A DNA stretch of 16,200 bases from SIG701 sp045544955 (GCA_045544955.1 JAZPZY010000020.1:1-16200), one strand, 5' to 3'; positions 1 to 7,534 are shown, counted from the stretch's first letter. Notes: generated from the sequence alone by a model not told the origin. Numbers and translations: made by a program.

Positions 1-1463
1 CACCCCCCCCGGCCGGGGGCGGGGGGGCGGTGCCCCCGCATCGCATCCCCGCCTATCCCCCCCCACACTACCTGAATCCGGAGGGCAGTGGCGCCGCGGC
101 CGCCGGCGGTGATCACCACCGAATCGCCGGTGCTCACGAAGCCGGCCATTTTGGCACAGTCCGCCGCGTGGCGGTACATGGTGTCCTCATCCTCCTGGAA
201 GAGAGCGATCACCGGATACACGCCCCAGGAAAGCGCCAGCTGATGGAAAGTCTTTATCTCCGGCGTGGCGGCAATGATGGGCTGGGACGGGCGGAATTTG
301 GAGACCCGCCGTGCGGTGTATCCCGTCTCCGTCATGGTGATCACCGCTTTCGCACCGATATCCCGTGCCATAGTGCACGCCGCGTCGCAGATAGCGTTGG
401 TGGTGTCGGCAGCATCGTTTTCGTACTGCGCCTCCCCCATTCCCATCTCAAAGGCATCCTTTTCCGCCTGTTCGGCGATCTTCGCCATTACGCCGATCAC
501 CAAAGCGGGGTTTTTGCCCACCGCCGTCTCACCGGACAGCATGATGGCCGACGTGCCGTCAAAGACCGCGTTGGCCACGTCCGTGATCTCCGCTCTCGTG
601 GGCGTGGTGCTGGTGATCATGGATTCCAGCATCTGCGTCGCCGTGATCACCATCTTGCCCGAGCGGTAGCAGCGGCGGATGAACTTCTTCTGCAGACCCG
701 GCAGCTTTTCGAAATCGATCTCCACGCCCATGTCGCCTCTGGCTACCATGATCCCGTCGGAGTGATGGAGGATCTCGTCGAAATTTTCCACGCCCTCCTC
801 GTTTTCGATCTTGGCAATGATCTTGATCCGGTGCCCGCCGTAGTAGTCCAGATAATTCCGCAGTGCCATCACGTCCTCCTTTTTGCGGACGAAGGAGGCA
901 GCCACGAAATCCACGTCGTGCTCTACGGCAAAGCGGAGATCCGCCTCATCCTTTTCGGAAAGATAGGGCATGTCGAGCCGCACGTGGGGCACGTTTACCC
1001 CCTTGGAATCGGAGATCTCGCCCCCGTCCGCCACCCGGCAGAGAATGTCCGTGTCGGTCACTTCCTCCACCGTCAGCGTGATCCGCCCGTCGTCAAGGAG
1101 CACCGTGTTGCCGGGGACGAGCTGCCGGGGCAGATCCCCGTACGTGATGCCCACCGCGGATTCGTCTCCCTCCATATCCCGGACGGTCAGCGTGAACGCC
1201 TGCCCCGCCTTGAGCGTTACCTTTTTGTTTTTGAATTTCCGAAGGCGGATCTCCGGACCCTTTGTGTCCAGCATCACGGCGGCGGGACGCTTCAGCGAAT
1301 CCCGCACCCGGCGGAATTTTTCGATCATCTCCGCGTGCATCTCGTGGGTGCCGTGAGAGAAGTTCAGCCGTGCCACGTCCATGCCGGCACGGAGCATATC
1401 CGCCATGACCCGCTCATCGGAGGAAGCCGGCCCCAGCGTGCATACGATCTTCGTTTTACGCAT
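1..1463 (-). CDS. pyk: Pyruvate kinase, 3' end open at window edge
   Basis: Pyruvate kinase, the last ATP-forming step of glycolysis (phosphoenolpyruvate + ADP to pyruvate + ATP), cytosolic. Translating the minus strand from the ATG at 1463 gives MRKTKIVCTLGPAS, the usual N-terminus. Visible family landmarks are NFSHG (residues 34-38), LDTKGPEIR (65-73), IIAKIENEEG with the catalytic lysine (215-224), MVARGDMGVE (239-248) and the signature ITATQMLESM (273-282). The C-terminal domain closes with GDSVVITAGG and RIQVV near residue 466, where family members normally end. No stop follows: the frame stays open through GC-rich, repeat-like sequence to base 1. The segment after TAGG is also a few residues shorter than usual. 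A ribosome binding site AAAGGAA lies 9 bases upstream of the start. It is transcribed away from the cysE operon. The family is certain; the exact C-terminus is not. Confidence 0.95.
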   Translation of the reverse strand, partial: MRKTKIVCTLGPASSDERVMADMLRAGMDVARLNFSHGTHEMHAEMIEKFRRVRDSLKRPAAVMLDTKGPEIRLRKFKNKKVTLKAGQAFTLTVRDMEGDESAVGITYGDLPRQLVPGNTVLLDDGRITLTVEEVTDTDILCRVADGGEISDSKGVNVPHVRLDMPYLSEKDEADLRFAVEHDVDFVAASFVRKKEDVMALRNYLDYYGGHRIKIIAKIENEEGVENFDEILHHSDGIMVARGDMGVEIDFEKLPGLQKKFIRRCYRSGKMVITATQMLESMITSTTPTRAEITDVANAVFDGTSAIMLSGETAVGKNPALVIGVMAKIAEQAEKDAFEMGMGEAQYENDAADTTNAICDAACTMARDIGAKAVITMTETGYTARRVSKFRPSQPIIAATPEIKTFHQLALSWGVYPVIALFQEDEDTMYRHAADCAKMAGFVSTGDSVVITAGGRGATALRIQVVWGGIGGDAMRGHRPPAPGRGG

Positions 1464-1503
1464 ATATATACATTCCTTTAACTGAAAATGTTATAGCAGT
1501 AGT

Positions 1504-1532
1504 ATTATAACATAAACCGGCAATTTATGCAA
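1504..1532 (-). promoter_or_regulatory. Probable pyk promoter
   Basis: On the minus strand TTGCAT (1532-1527) is followed after exactly 17 bases by TATAAT (1509-1504). This predicts transcription starting near 1497 and a leader of about 35 bases before the pyk ATG at 1463. The -10 box is perfect and the -35 box matches at its TTG core. Confidence 0.7.
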
Positions 1533-1866
1533 GGGGGATATATGCGGGGACGCCGTCCCCACACCCCTGCAAGGGGCTTTTTCTCGCTGCGGCTCGTGTC
1601 ACCCGAGTTGGCTGTGCCAACTCGATGGCTCATAACAGTCCACTGGACTGTTATTCACTCCCGTGCCGCCGCTCCGCTACCCTTGACCCCGTACTGGGAG
1701 GAAAATATACAAATAACCTCTCCGTCCTCCGCCACACGGAAAATCACCGCTCACCCACCGCGGCAAAGCCGCGTCATTTACGAACCGTAGTGATGCGTAC
1801 AAACAAATCTGAATCACGTTGTGGAGATCACGGTCGGTTCCGCTGTCCTAAAGGGGATAGTGGGTT

Positions 1867-1911
1867 GTAAGGGAGGAAGGGGAAATCTTTTCTTTCCCCT
1901 TCCTCCCTTAC
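1867..1911. repeat. Perfect 19-bp inverted repeat
   Basis: The arm at 1867-1885 (GTAAGGGAGGAAGGGGAAA) is the exact reverse complement of 1893-1911, with a 7-base spacer. One strand of the stem is almost pure purine. No T-run follows, so it is not a textbook terminator. It lies between two promoters that fire away from each other, in a stretch with no gene. Confidence 0.85.
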
Positions 1912-1922
1912 CGCGCGGTTGT

Positions 1923-1953
1923 GGAGAAGGGGTGCGCGGCACACCCCTTCTCC
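1923..1953. repeat. Perfect 12-bp inverted repeat
   Basis: GGAGAAGGGGTG at 1923-1934 pairs perfectly with CACCCCTTCTCC at 1942-1953 around a 7-base loop. It follows the 19-bp hairpin directly and precedes another GC-rich palindrome (GGGGC with GCCCC near 1963-1975). Function unknown. Confidence 0.8.
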
Positions 1954-1984
1954 CGGGGTGTGGGGCGGCGCCCCGCGGGAAAGA

Positions 1985-2047
<63 letters not shown>

Positions 2048-2111
2048 GCCGGGGCGGTGCCCCGGCTCACAGCCCCGGGCACGTCCCCAAAAAATATTTT
2101 TCCAAAATCCC

Positions 2112-2140
2112 TTTACAAACGCGCCCCCGCGTAGTATAAT
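2112..2140 (+). promoter_or_regulatory. Promoter of the cysE-cysS operon
   Basis: TTTACA (2112-2117), a 17-base spacer and a perfect TATAAT (2135-2140) predict a transcript starting near 2147, just ahead of the T-box stem I. No other promoter is evident between here and cysS, so this one probably drives the whole operon. Confidence 0.8.
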
Positions 2141-2149
2141 GATAACGTA

Positions 2150-2420
2150 TATCCAAAGGCTGTGACCGGAAAGAACCCGGATCTATGCGTCGAAAGAGAA
2201 CTGCCGTCACCGGCTGAAAGCGGCAGAGACACATCCCGGACTGTGCATCCGTGAGCCCGTACCGTGAGCGAATTTCCCCCGTTTCCCGAAAACCGTTTCG
2301 GGATATTTCCCGGGAAATCCAAGACAGCGGCACGCGTATCCCCGGCGTTAACGGGATCTTGAGTGATAAAGCAGAGTGGAACCGCGGACGCCGCCTCTTG
2401 TAAGAGACAGGCGTTTTTTT
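2150..2420 (+). promoter_or_regulatory. T-box riboswitch, probably cysteine-specific
   Basis: A tRNA-sensing leader that allows transcription when its cognate tRNA is uncharged. The conserved antiterminator sequence AGAGTGGAACCGCGG (2373-2387) is present. It is followed by a hairpin with arms ACGCC (2388-2392) and GGCGT (2410-2414), inner stem CTCTT/AAGAG, and a T-run at 2414-2420, the terminator half of the switch. Upstream, stem I spans roughly 2158-2257 (base GGCT/AGCC) with a distal helix CTGCCG/CGGCAG. The specifier region reads GGACTGTGCATCC: TGC (2244-2246), a Cys codon followed by the usual A, fits best because cysE and cysS lie downstream. The overlapping triplet CTG (Leu) cannot be excluded by eye. 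Identity as a T-box is secure; cysteine specificity is inferred from codon plus context. Confidence 0.9.
2388..2420 (+). terminator. T-box intrinsic terminator
   Basis: A hairpin of ACGCC/GGCGT plus CTCTT/AAGAG is followed by seven T residues. It overlaps the end of the AGAGTGGAACCGCGG antiterminator sequence, so the two folds are mutually exclusive, as in characterised T-boxes. Confidence 0.85.
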
Positions 2421-2460
2421 GTTTTTTCGCCACTCACCATCTTATATAAGGAGAAACCAT

Positions 2461-3462
2461 ATGGGATCTATCCGAATCAAAATCCGAATCCCCACCGTGC
2501 GTCAGCTTGGTGCGGATACGGCTGAAACCGTGTTCAGCCTCATCGATAAGGCACGGGGCGTCCACCGCCTCACGGACGGGGCACGCCTCCATACGAAAAA
2601 AGTAACCGGGGAGGAGATCCCCGTTCCCACCCCCGAAGAATCCGATACCGACGCGGCAGCGGAGGAAACGCCCGCCGCCGAAACGCCCCACCGCGTCACC
2701 GCCGACGAGATCCTCGGAAAAGCGGAAGCCGGCGTTATCCGCCTGTGGAACGGCGCCGCCGATTTCGCCGCCGAGATCCGGGACGATATCGACGCCATCT
2801 GCGAGAGGGACCCGGCCGCACGAAGCCGTGCCGAGGTGCTCTGCCTCTATTCCGGACTCCACGCGCTCATGCTGTACCGGGCGTCCCACGCTTTGCACGA
2901 AAAGGGATACTACTTCCCTGCCCGCCTGATCAGCCAGGGCGCCAAATTCCTCACCGGCATTGAGATCCACCCCGGCGCGCAGATCGGCAAAGGCCTGTTC
3001 ATCGACCACGGCTCCGGCGTGGTCATCGGCGAGACGTCCATCATCGGCGATAACTGCACGTTGTACCAGGGCGTGACCCTGGGCGGTACCGGTAAGGATA
3101 CGGGCAAACGCCACCCCACCCTTGGCAATAACGTGCTGGTGGGTGCCGGTGCCAAGCTTCTCGGCAATTTTGAGATCGGCGACGGCGCCAAGATCGCCGC
3201 CGGTGCGGTGGTGCTGCGGGACGTGCCGGAAAACTGCACCGCCGTGGGCATCCCCGCCCGCGTGGTACGGAGAGGCGGCGAAAAACTCCCCACCGATGAA
3301 ATGGATCAGACCCACATCCCCGATCCCGTGGCACAGCAGCTGTCCCGGATCGAGGCGCGGATCGCTAAACTGGAAGCCGCGCCGGCCGCGGAGCCCGTGC
3401 CCAAAGCGTCCCGCCCCGCCCCCATGCCGGAAGAAAAATCCAATCGGAAAGAGGAGGAATAA
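2461..3462 (+). CDS. cysE: Serine O-acetyltransferase with N-terminal extension
   Basis: Transfers acetyl from acetyl-CoA to serine, giving O-acetylserine, the precursor of cysteine; cytosolic. The ATG at 2461 has AAGGAG seven bases upstream. A TTG in frame at 2419 lies in the terminator T-run and is rejected. The helical SATase region spans about residues 100-165 (ICERDPAARSRAEVLCLYSGLHA). The left-handed beta-helix follows with GIEIHPGAQIGKGLFIDHGSG (166-186), GETS, TLGGTGK (207-212), RHPT and GIPARVV. His183 aligns with the catalytic His158 of E. coli CysE, and Glu168 stands where E. coli has Asp143, as is common in Bacillus-type enzymes. The protein has 333 residues, while Bacillus-type relatives usually start near residue 100 here. 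The extra N-terminus has a basic start and an acidic Ala/Glu linker (51-77), and there is a charged, Pro/Ala-rich tail from about 300. It is the first gene after the Cys T-box. Confidence 0.95.
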   Translation: MGSIRIKIRIPTVRQLGADTAETVFSLIDKARGVHRLTDGARLHTKKVTGEEIPVPTPEESDTDAAAEETPAAETPHRVTADEILGKAEAGVIRLWNGAADFAAEIRDDIDAICERDPAARSRAEVLCLYSGLHALMLYRASHALHEKGYYFPARLISQGAKFLTGIEIHPGAQIGKGLFIDHGSGVVIGETSIIGDNCTLYQGVTLGGTGKDTGKRHPTLGNNVLVGAGAKLLGNFEIGDGAKIAAGAVVLRDVPENCTAVGIPARVVRRGGEKLPTDEMDQTHIPDPVAQQLSRIEARIAKLEAAPAAEPVPKASRPAPMPEEKSNRKEEE

Positions 3463-3466
3463 GCCT

Positions 3467-4411
3467 ATGCTTTGTCCACGCTGTCAGTTTGAAAATTACG
3501 AGGGAGCCCGGTTCTGTACCCGGTGCGGTGCCCCCCTCACACCGAAAAAAACGTCCCCGGGAAGAAAAGGACTTGCCGCCTGCCTGCGGGCCTTATGCTA
3601 CTATATGCTCTTTCTGGGCGTGCAGTTTGCCGTCATCTTCGCCTACGAAATGGCCGTGATGCTGCCGCACGCGGTGTCGTATATACAGGGCGATCTGTTC
3701 GATATGGAAAACTATTACAGCGATATGATGGAGCTGGTGATAACAGAGATCACGGAGCATCTCCATATCATCATGATCCTGTCCGTACTGCTTACGGTGC
3801 TCATTCTGTTCCTTTCCTTCCACCTCAGACGGAAAAACCCTCTCGCCGAAATGCATATCGCCCCCGTCCCCGTGAAAACGTGCATCCTTGCCCTGCTTTT
3901 CGGCGGAGCACTCCAGGTGGCCGTGGCCATGATCCTGTCCCTTATCCCCCTGCCCCAGGATCTGATCGAGTCGTATTCGCAGAACAGCGAAATGCTCACC
4001 GGCGGCCCCATCGCTCTGCAGATCGTAAACGTGGTGCTCCTCACTCCCGTGCTGGAGGAGCTGATCTTCCGGGGACTGGTGTTCACCCGCCTTTCCCGGG
4101 GTATGAGAACGGGATGGGCCATCGCCCTGTCCGCCGTGATCTTCGGCTGGGCACACGGGCATATCATCTCCTTCGTCTATGCGGGACTTTTGGGCGTTAT
4201 CCTGGTGCTGCTTATGCGCCGGCATAACTCCTCCGTCCTTGCCCCCATCTTCTGCCATATGGGATTCAACGGCACCTCCTACCTGCTCTCCGGCATCGAG
4301 GAGATCACCCTGCCGGTGATCGCTCTGTTCTTCCTCTGCCTTGCCGCCGCCGTGCTGCTGGGATACGTGCTTCTCCGCCCCGCACAGGCGGATGCGGATA
4401 CGGAAGAATAA
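3467..4411 (+). CDS. Zinc-ribbon CPBP-family intramembrane protease
   Basis: Predicted membrane metalloprotease of the CPBP/Abi (Rce1-like) family; substrate unknown. The protein has 314 residues. It opens with a short zinc ribbon, MLCPRC (C3, C6) and FCTRCG (C17, C20), then several hydrophobic segments (about 42-65, 100-118, 136-160, 183-196, 213-228, 232-250, 282-303). The family motifs are present: EELIFRG (197-203, EExxxR with E197, E198, R202), FGWAH (226-230) with H230, and a third motif around H264 and N268. GAGGAGG in the last codons of cysE acts as the ribosome binding site; only four bases separate the cysE stop from this ATG, so the two are translationally linked. Its place between cysE and cysS puts it under cysteine control, although no link between this family and cysteine is known to me. 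The family call is firm; the role is not. Confidence 0.9.
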   Translation: MLCPRCQFENYEGARFCTRCGAPLTPKKTSPGRKGLAACLRALCYYMLFLGVQFAVIFAYEMAVMLPHAVSYIQGDLFDMENYYSDMMELVITEITEHLHIIMILSVLLTVLILFLSFHLRRKNPLAEMHIAPVPVKTCILALLFGGALQVAVAMILSLIPLPQDLIESYSQNSEMLTGGPIALQIVNVVLLTPVLEELIFRGLVFTRLSRGMRTGWAIALSAVIFGWAHGHIISFVYAGLLGVILVLLMRRHNSSVLAPIFCHMGFNGTSYLLSGIEEITLPVIALFFLCLAAAVLLGYVLLRPAQADADTEE

Positions 4412-4423
4412 GGAACAATATAT

Positions 4424-4442
4424 CGGGGGACTTCGTACCCCG
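4424..4442. repeat. Short hairpin upstream of cysS
   Basis: CGGGG/CCCCG arms around a CTTCG loop occupy most of the 65-base gap between the CPBP gene and cysS. The same GGGGGACTTCG core, with a perfect stem, recurs before the second sugar permease at 12204-12224. It may be an mRNA processing or stability element; it lacks a T-run. Confidence 0.6.
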
Positions 4443-4476
4443 AACCCCCACTTTCTCATACTGAAAGGACAATTTT

Positions 4477-5907
4477 ATGAAACTCTACAACTCCCTCTCT
4501 CACGAAAAAGAAGAATTTATCCCCCACGAGGCGGGCAAGGTGTCCATGTATACCTGCGGCCCCACCGTGTATCACTTCGCCCACATCGGCAATCTGCGCT
4601 CCTACATCATGGAGGACGTTTTGGAGAAATACTTCCGCTACGACGGCTACGACGTGAAGCGCGTCATGAATATCACCGACGTAGGCCATCTCACAAGCGA
4701 CGCGGACACCGGCGAGGATAAAATGCTGAAAGGTGCCAAGCGGGAGAAAAAGACGGTCATGGAGATCGCCAAATTCTATACCGACGCCTTCTTCGCCGAC
4801 TGCGATAAGCTGAATATCAAACGCCCCGACGTGGTGGAGCCTGCCACGAACTGCATCCCGGAGTTTATCAAAATGGTGCAGGGACTCATCGACGGGGGCT
4901 ACGCCTACATCGCCGAGGGCAACGTGTATTTCGATACCTCCAAACTGGAAAAGTACTACGTGTTCCACAATTTTGACGCGGAGGATCTGGAGATCGGCGT
5001 CCGTGAGGGCGTGGAGGAGGACACCGCCAAGCGGAACAAGACGGACTTCGTCCTCTGGTTCACCAAATCCAAATTTGAGGATCAGGAGCTGAAATGGGAC
5101 AGCCCCTGGGGCGTGGGCTACCCGGGCTGGCATATCGAGTGCTCCGCCATTTCCCTCAAACACCTGGGCGGCTATTTGGATATCCACTGCGGCGGCATCG
5201 ATAACGCCTTCCCCCACCACACCAACGAGATCGCCCAGTCCGAGGCGTACCTGGGACACCCCTGGTGCAAATATTGGTTCCATATCCTCCACCTCAATTC
5301 CAATACCGGCAAAATGAGCAAATCCAAGGGCGAGTTCCTCACCGTGTCCCTGCTTGAAGAAAAGGGATACGATCCCATGGTCTACCGCTTCTTCTGCCTC
5401 CAGTCCCACTACCGGAAGGTGCTGGTGTTCTCCTGGGATGCGCTGGATAACGCCGCCGCCGCTTACGGCAAGCTGATCGGAAAGATCGCCGCCCTGGATC
5501 CGGCAAAGACCGGCGATAACGCCGAGGCTGTGGCAAAGCTCCGCGCCTCCTTCAAGGACGCCATGGATAACGATCTGAACACGTCTCTCGGCGTCACCGC
5601 CCTGTACGACGTTTTGAAAGCGGATATCTCCGACGGGGAAAAGCTGGCCCTGCTCTCCGATTTCGATAAGGTTCTGTCGCTGAATCTTCTGGCCGCCGCC
5701 GAAAAGATGCGTGCCGAAAAGGCAGAGCCTGCCGCTCCCGCCGCCGACAGCGAACTGACGGCCAAGATCGAAGCGCTGATCGAAGAGCGTGCCCAGGCGA
5801 AAAAGGATAAAAACTACGCCCGTGCCGACGAGATCCGCGCCACCCTCACCGAAATGGGCGTAACGCTGAAAGACACCAAAGAGGGAACTACGTATACGAT
5901 AGGATAA
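4477..5907 (+). CDS. cysS: Cysteinyl-tRNA synthetase
   Basis: Class I synthetase that activates cysteine with ATP and loads it onto tRNA-Cys. The 476-residue length is normal. The HIGH-type signature appears as HIGN (36-39), frequent in Gram-positive CysS, and KMSKS is at 279-283. The zinc ligands line up with E. coli: C27 in TCGPTVY, C222 in HIECSAIS, H247 and E251 in PHHTNEIAQ. The C-terminal helical region ends with the typical DKNYARADEIRATL (444-457) and a short tail. A ribosome binding site GAAAGGA lies seven bases before the ATG. As third gene behind the Cys T-box it would be induced together with cysE when tRNA-Cys is uncharged. Confidence 0.97.
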   Translation: MKLYNSLSHEKEEFIPHEAGKVSMYTCGPTVYHFAHIGNLRSYIMEDVLEKYFRYDGYDVKRVMNITDVGHLTSDADTGEDKMLKGAKREKKTVMEIAKFYTDAFFADCDKLNIKRPDVVEPATNCIPEFIKMVQGLIDGGYAYIAEGNVYFDTSKLEKYYVFHNFDAEDLEIGVREGVEEDTAKRNKTDFVLWFTKSKFEDQELKWDSPWGVGYPGWHIECSAISLKHLGGYLDIHCGGIDNAFPHHTNEIAQSEAYLGHPWCKYWFHILHLNSNTGKMSKSKGEFLTVSLLEEKGYDPMVYRFFCLQSHYRKVLVFSWDALDNAAAAYGKLIGKIAALDPAKTGDNAEAVAKLRASFKDAMDNDLNTSLGVTALYDVLKADISDGEKLALLSDFDKVLSLNLLAAAEKMRAEKAEPAAPAADSELTAKIEALIEERAQAKKDKNYARADEIRATLTEMGVTLKDTKEGTTYTIG

Positions 5908-5916
5908 AAAGATTAT

Positions 5917-5952
5917 GCGGGGAACCCCTTTTGACAAAAGGGGATTCCCCGC
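5917..5952. repeat. GC-rich hairpin after cysS
   Basis: GCGGGGAA and CCCCTTTT pair with AAAAGGGG and TTCCCCGC around GAC, leaving one bulged A. It starts ten bases after the cysS stop and forms the left flank of the convergent junction. An equivalent hairpin sits just after the diacylglycerol kinase gene at 10081-10106. Confidence 0.75.
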
Positions 5953-5986
5953 ACCCCTCCCCAAAACCTTTTGAACTATATAACAG

Positions 5987-6036
5987 ATACCGTCTGTACG
6001 CTGGAATAACGCACAGACGGTATTTGTTATTCAGTA
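5987..6036. terminator. Bidirectional terminator, first of two copies
   Basis: An 11-bp perfect stem, ATACCGTCTGT (5987-5997) with ACAGACGGTAT (6013-6023), is followed by TTTGTTATT. It should end the cysS transcript. The 50-base unit 5987-6036 is repeated at 6156-6205 with a single difference. Confidence 0.8.
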
Positions 6037-6155
6037 GGGCGGGGCCTTGGTCCCGCCGCTTGAAACAGTGAAAACTGTACGAAACGGCGGGAGTAACGGT
6101 GAAACCGCATATGCACAGTCAGCGGGAACACATTGCCGAATTGGGACTATAAAAA
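6037..6155. other. Spacer between duplicated terminators
   Basis: No gene seen. Contains one hairpin, GGCGGG (6038-6043) with CCCGCC (6052-6057). Together with one flanking terminator copy it makes a 169-base period, so it may be the unique part of a tandem duplication or sequence inserted between two copies. Confidence 0.5.
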
Positions 6156-6205
6156 ATACCGTCTGTACGCTGGAATAACGCACAGACGGTATTTATTATT
6201 CAGTA
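6156..6205. terminator. Bidirectional terminator, second copy
   Basis: Matches 49 of 50 bases of 5987-6036, including both arms of the stem (6156-6166 with 6182-6192); the only change is G to A in the tail. Positioned to stop any read-through from cysS and, in reverse, transcripts of the minus-strand glycosyltransferase: on that strand the stem is followed by a run of T. Confidence 0.8.
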
Positions 6206-6224
6206 TAAAGGTTTTCGCGGGGGT

Positions 6225-6254
6225 TTGGGGGGCCTTTTGCAAAAGGCCCCCCAA
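6225..6254. repeat. 30-base perfect palindrome
   Basis: TTGGGGGGCCTTTTG is followed directly by its exact reverse complement (6240-6254). It lies 14 bases past the stop codon of the minus-strand glycosyltransferase and is the right flank of the convergent junction, mirroring the hairpin at 5917-5952. Confidence 0.85.
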
Positions 6255-6267
6255 CGTATCCTCTCTC

Positions 6268-7386
6268 TCATTTCAACTTCATTACAAATTCGCATATGTC
6301 CTTTGTGGAGTGGGGGCGGCGGAGCTCGTCGATAGCGGTGAGCATGGCGGCACGGCGAGTGTTGGAGGAGAGCAGGCGGAAGACCAGTTCTGCCGCGTCG
6401 CACATGGCGTTGGTGGCCACGGCGGTGCCGCTGTTGAGGAGGAACTCCGTGTTCCGCATCTCCTGCCCGGGGATCGGGCTCACGATCACCATGGGGAGCC
6501 GCTTTGCCAGAGCCTCCGAGGTAGTAAGACCGCCCGGCTTCGTCACGATCACGTCGGCGGAATCCATCAGAAGATCCACGTTATCCGCAAATCCCAGATT
6601 CAATACCTGCCGGCGGAGAGAAAGGGAGTCGATCTCCTCGTGGAGCTTTTTGTTGGTGCCGCACACGGTAATGATCTGCAGATCCCCGGCAAGGGGCATC
6701 GCGTCCAAGGCGGTGAGGGAGTCGGTCATCTTGCCGTAGCCCATGCTGCCGCCCATGAGCAGCACCGTCTTTGCCGCCGGGGAAAGCCCCAGCGACCGGC
6801 GTGCCTCCTCTTTTGCGAGGGAGGAAGCGAACCGGGGCGACACGGGGATCCCAAAGGGCAGGAGCTGTTCTTTTTTGAATCCCTTCCGCATCCCCTGAAA
6901 GAGGAGATCCGGCGAGGGCGTCACCACGTAGTCGTTGCCCGTGGCGTCCTCCCAGTAGGGGTGGAAGGCAAAATCGGTGAGAATGCCCACCGTGGGCACG
7001 GAGATCTTCTTTTCCCGCTTCAGCGTGTGAAGAATGATCCCGGCAAACACGTGGGTGAAAACGATCGCGTCCGGCCGGCTTTTTTCGATGTACTGATGGA
7101 TCTCCCACGCCACCGGCATGTGCACCACCTCCGCCGGCGTTACCTGTGCGATCCGGTGGGGCGAGCGCTTTTCCGCAATGTGATAGCCCAGCCCCCAGGC
7201 ACGCTTCGCCCGGCTGGACAGAAAGAGATAACTCTTGTTGATGGAATTGGCAATAGCGGGTGCAATGTACCCGTAAACGTCAAGAACCTCCGCCTCGGCT
7301 CCGGCACCCCGGAAATATTCCAGCATGGCGCGGGCGGCACTGTTGTGCCCGCCGCCGGCCGTAACGGACAGAATCAGAATTTTCAT
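6268..7386 (-). CDS. MGDG-synthase/UgtP-like diacylglycerol glycosyltransferase
   Basis: Predicted to transfer a hexose from a UDP-sugar to diacylglycerol at the cytoplasmic face of the membrane, making glycolipid or a lipoteichoic-acid anchor. The 372-residue length is typical. The N-terminal MGDG-synthase domain carries VTAGGGHNSAARAM (8-21). The GT28 C-terminal half shows LLMGGSMGYGK (209-219), VCGTN, and the donor-binding stretch KPGGLTTSEAL (283-293), then PIPGQE (304-309). There is no signal peptide or clear transmembrane helix, as expected for a peripheral enzyme. AAGGAG is seven bases upstream of the ATG. It diverges from the sugar kinase gene and converges on cysS. The diacylglycerol kinase gene 1.75 kb away uses the same lipid substrate. 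Sugar (glucose or galactose) and number of transfers cannot be read from sequence. Confidence 0.9.
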   Translation of the reverse strand: MKILILSVTAGGGHNSAARAMLEYFRGAGAEAEVLDVYGYIAPAIANSINKSYLFLSSRAKRAWGLGYHIAEKRSPHRIAQVTPAEVVHMPVAWEIHQYIEKSRPDAIVFTHVFAGIILHTLKREKKISVPTVGILTDFAFHPYWEDATGNDYVVTPSPDLLFQGMRKGFKKEQLLPFGIPVSPRFASSLAKEEARRSLGLSPAAKTVLLMGGSMGYGKMTDSLTALDAMPLAGDLQIITVCGTNKKLHEEIDSLSLRRQVLNLGFADNVDLLMDSADVIVTKPGGLTTSEALAKRLPMVIVSPIPGQEMRNTEFLLNSGTAVATNAMCDAAELVFRLLSSNTRRAAMLTAIDELRRPHSTKDICEFVMKLK

Positions 7387-7410
7387 AAAGCGTCTCCTTA
7401 TCGTTTATTT

Positions 7411-7467
7411 GGGGGGCACCGCCCCCCAATCCCCCCGCCAAGGGGTACCCCCCTTGGATCCCAACCT
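7411..7467. repeat. Dispersed GC-rich repeat, copy 1
   Basis: Two consecutive hairpins: GGGGGGC/GCCCCCC (7411-7427) and CCAAGGGG/CCCCTTGG (7438-7457), followed by ATCCCAACCT. The same pair in the same order, ending AACCCAACCT, occurs at 15999-16053. Here it lies in the untranslated leader of the glycosyltransferase, 25 to 80 bases ahead of its start. Confidence 0.75.
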
Positions 7468-7534
7468 GAATGAAGGGGTACGGAGGCCGCCCCCGATAAA
7501 CAAACAAAATCCGGGGGTATGAGAAAGCACTACC

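Noticed and set aside
30..1481. 483-codon open frame on the plus strand
   Set aside because: It lies opposite pyruvate kinase, is rich in His/Arg/Gly with no recognisable domain, and has no ribosome binding site. The minus strand carries the conserved protein.
2419..2460. Upstream TTG start for cysE
   Set aside because: It lies in the T-box terminator T-run; the ATG at 2461 has a correctly spaced AAGGAG.
4456..5964. Long minus-strand frame opposite cysS
   Set aside because: cysS has full catalytic motifs on the plus strand; the antisense product resembles no family.
6037..6155. Insertion sequence between the duplicated terminators
   Set aside because: Only 119 bases, no transposase fragment, and the flanking 50-base units are too long for a typical target duplication.
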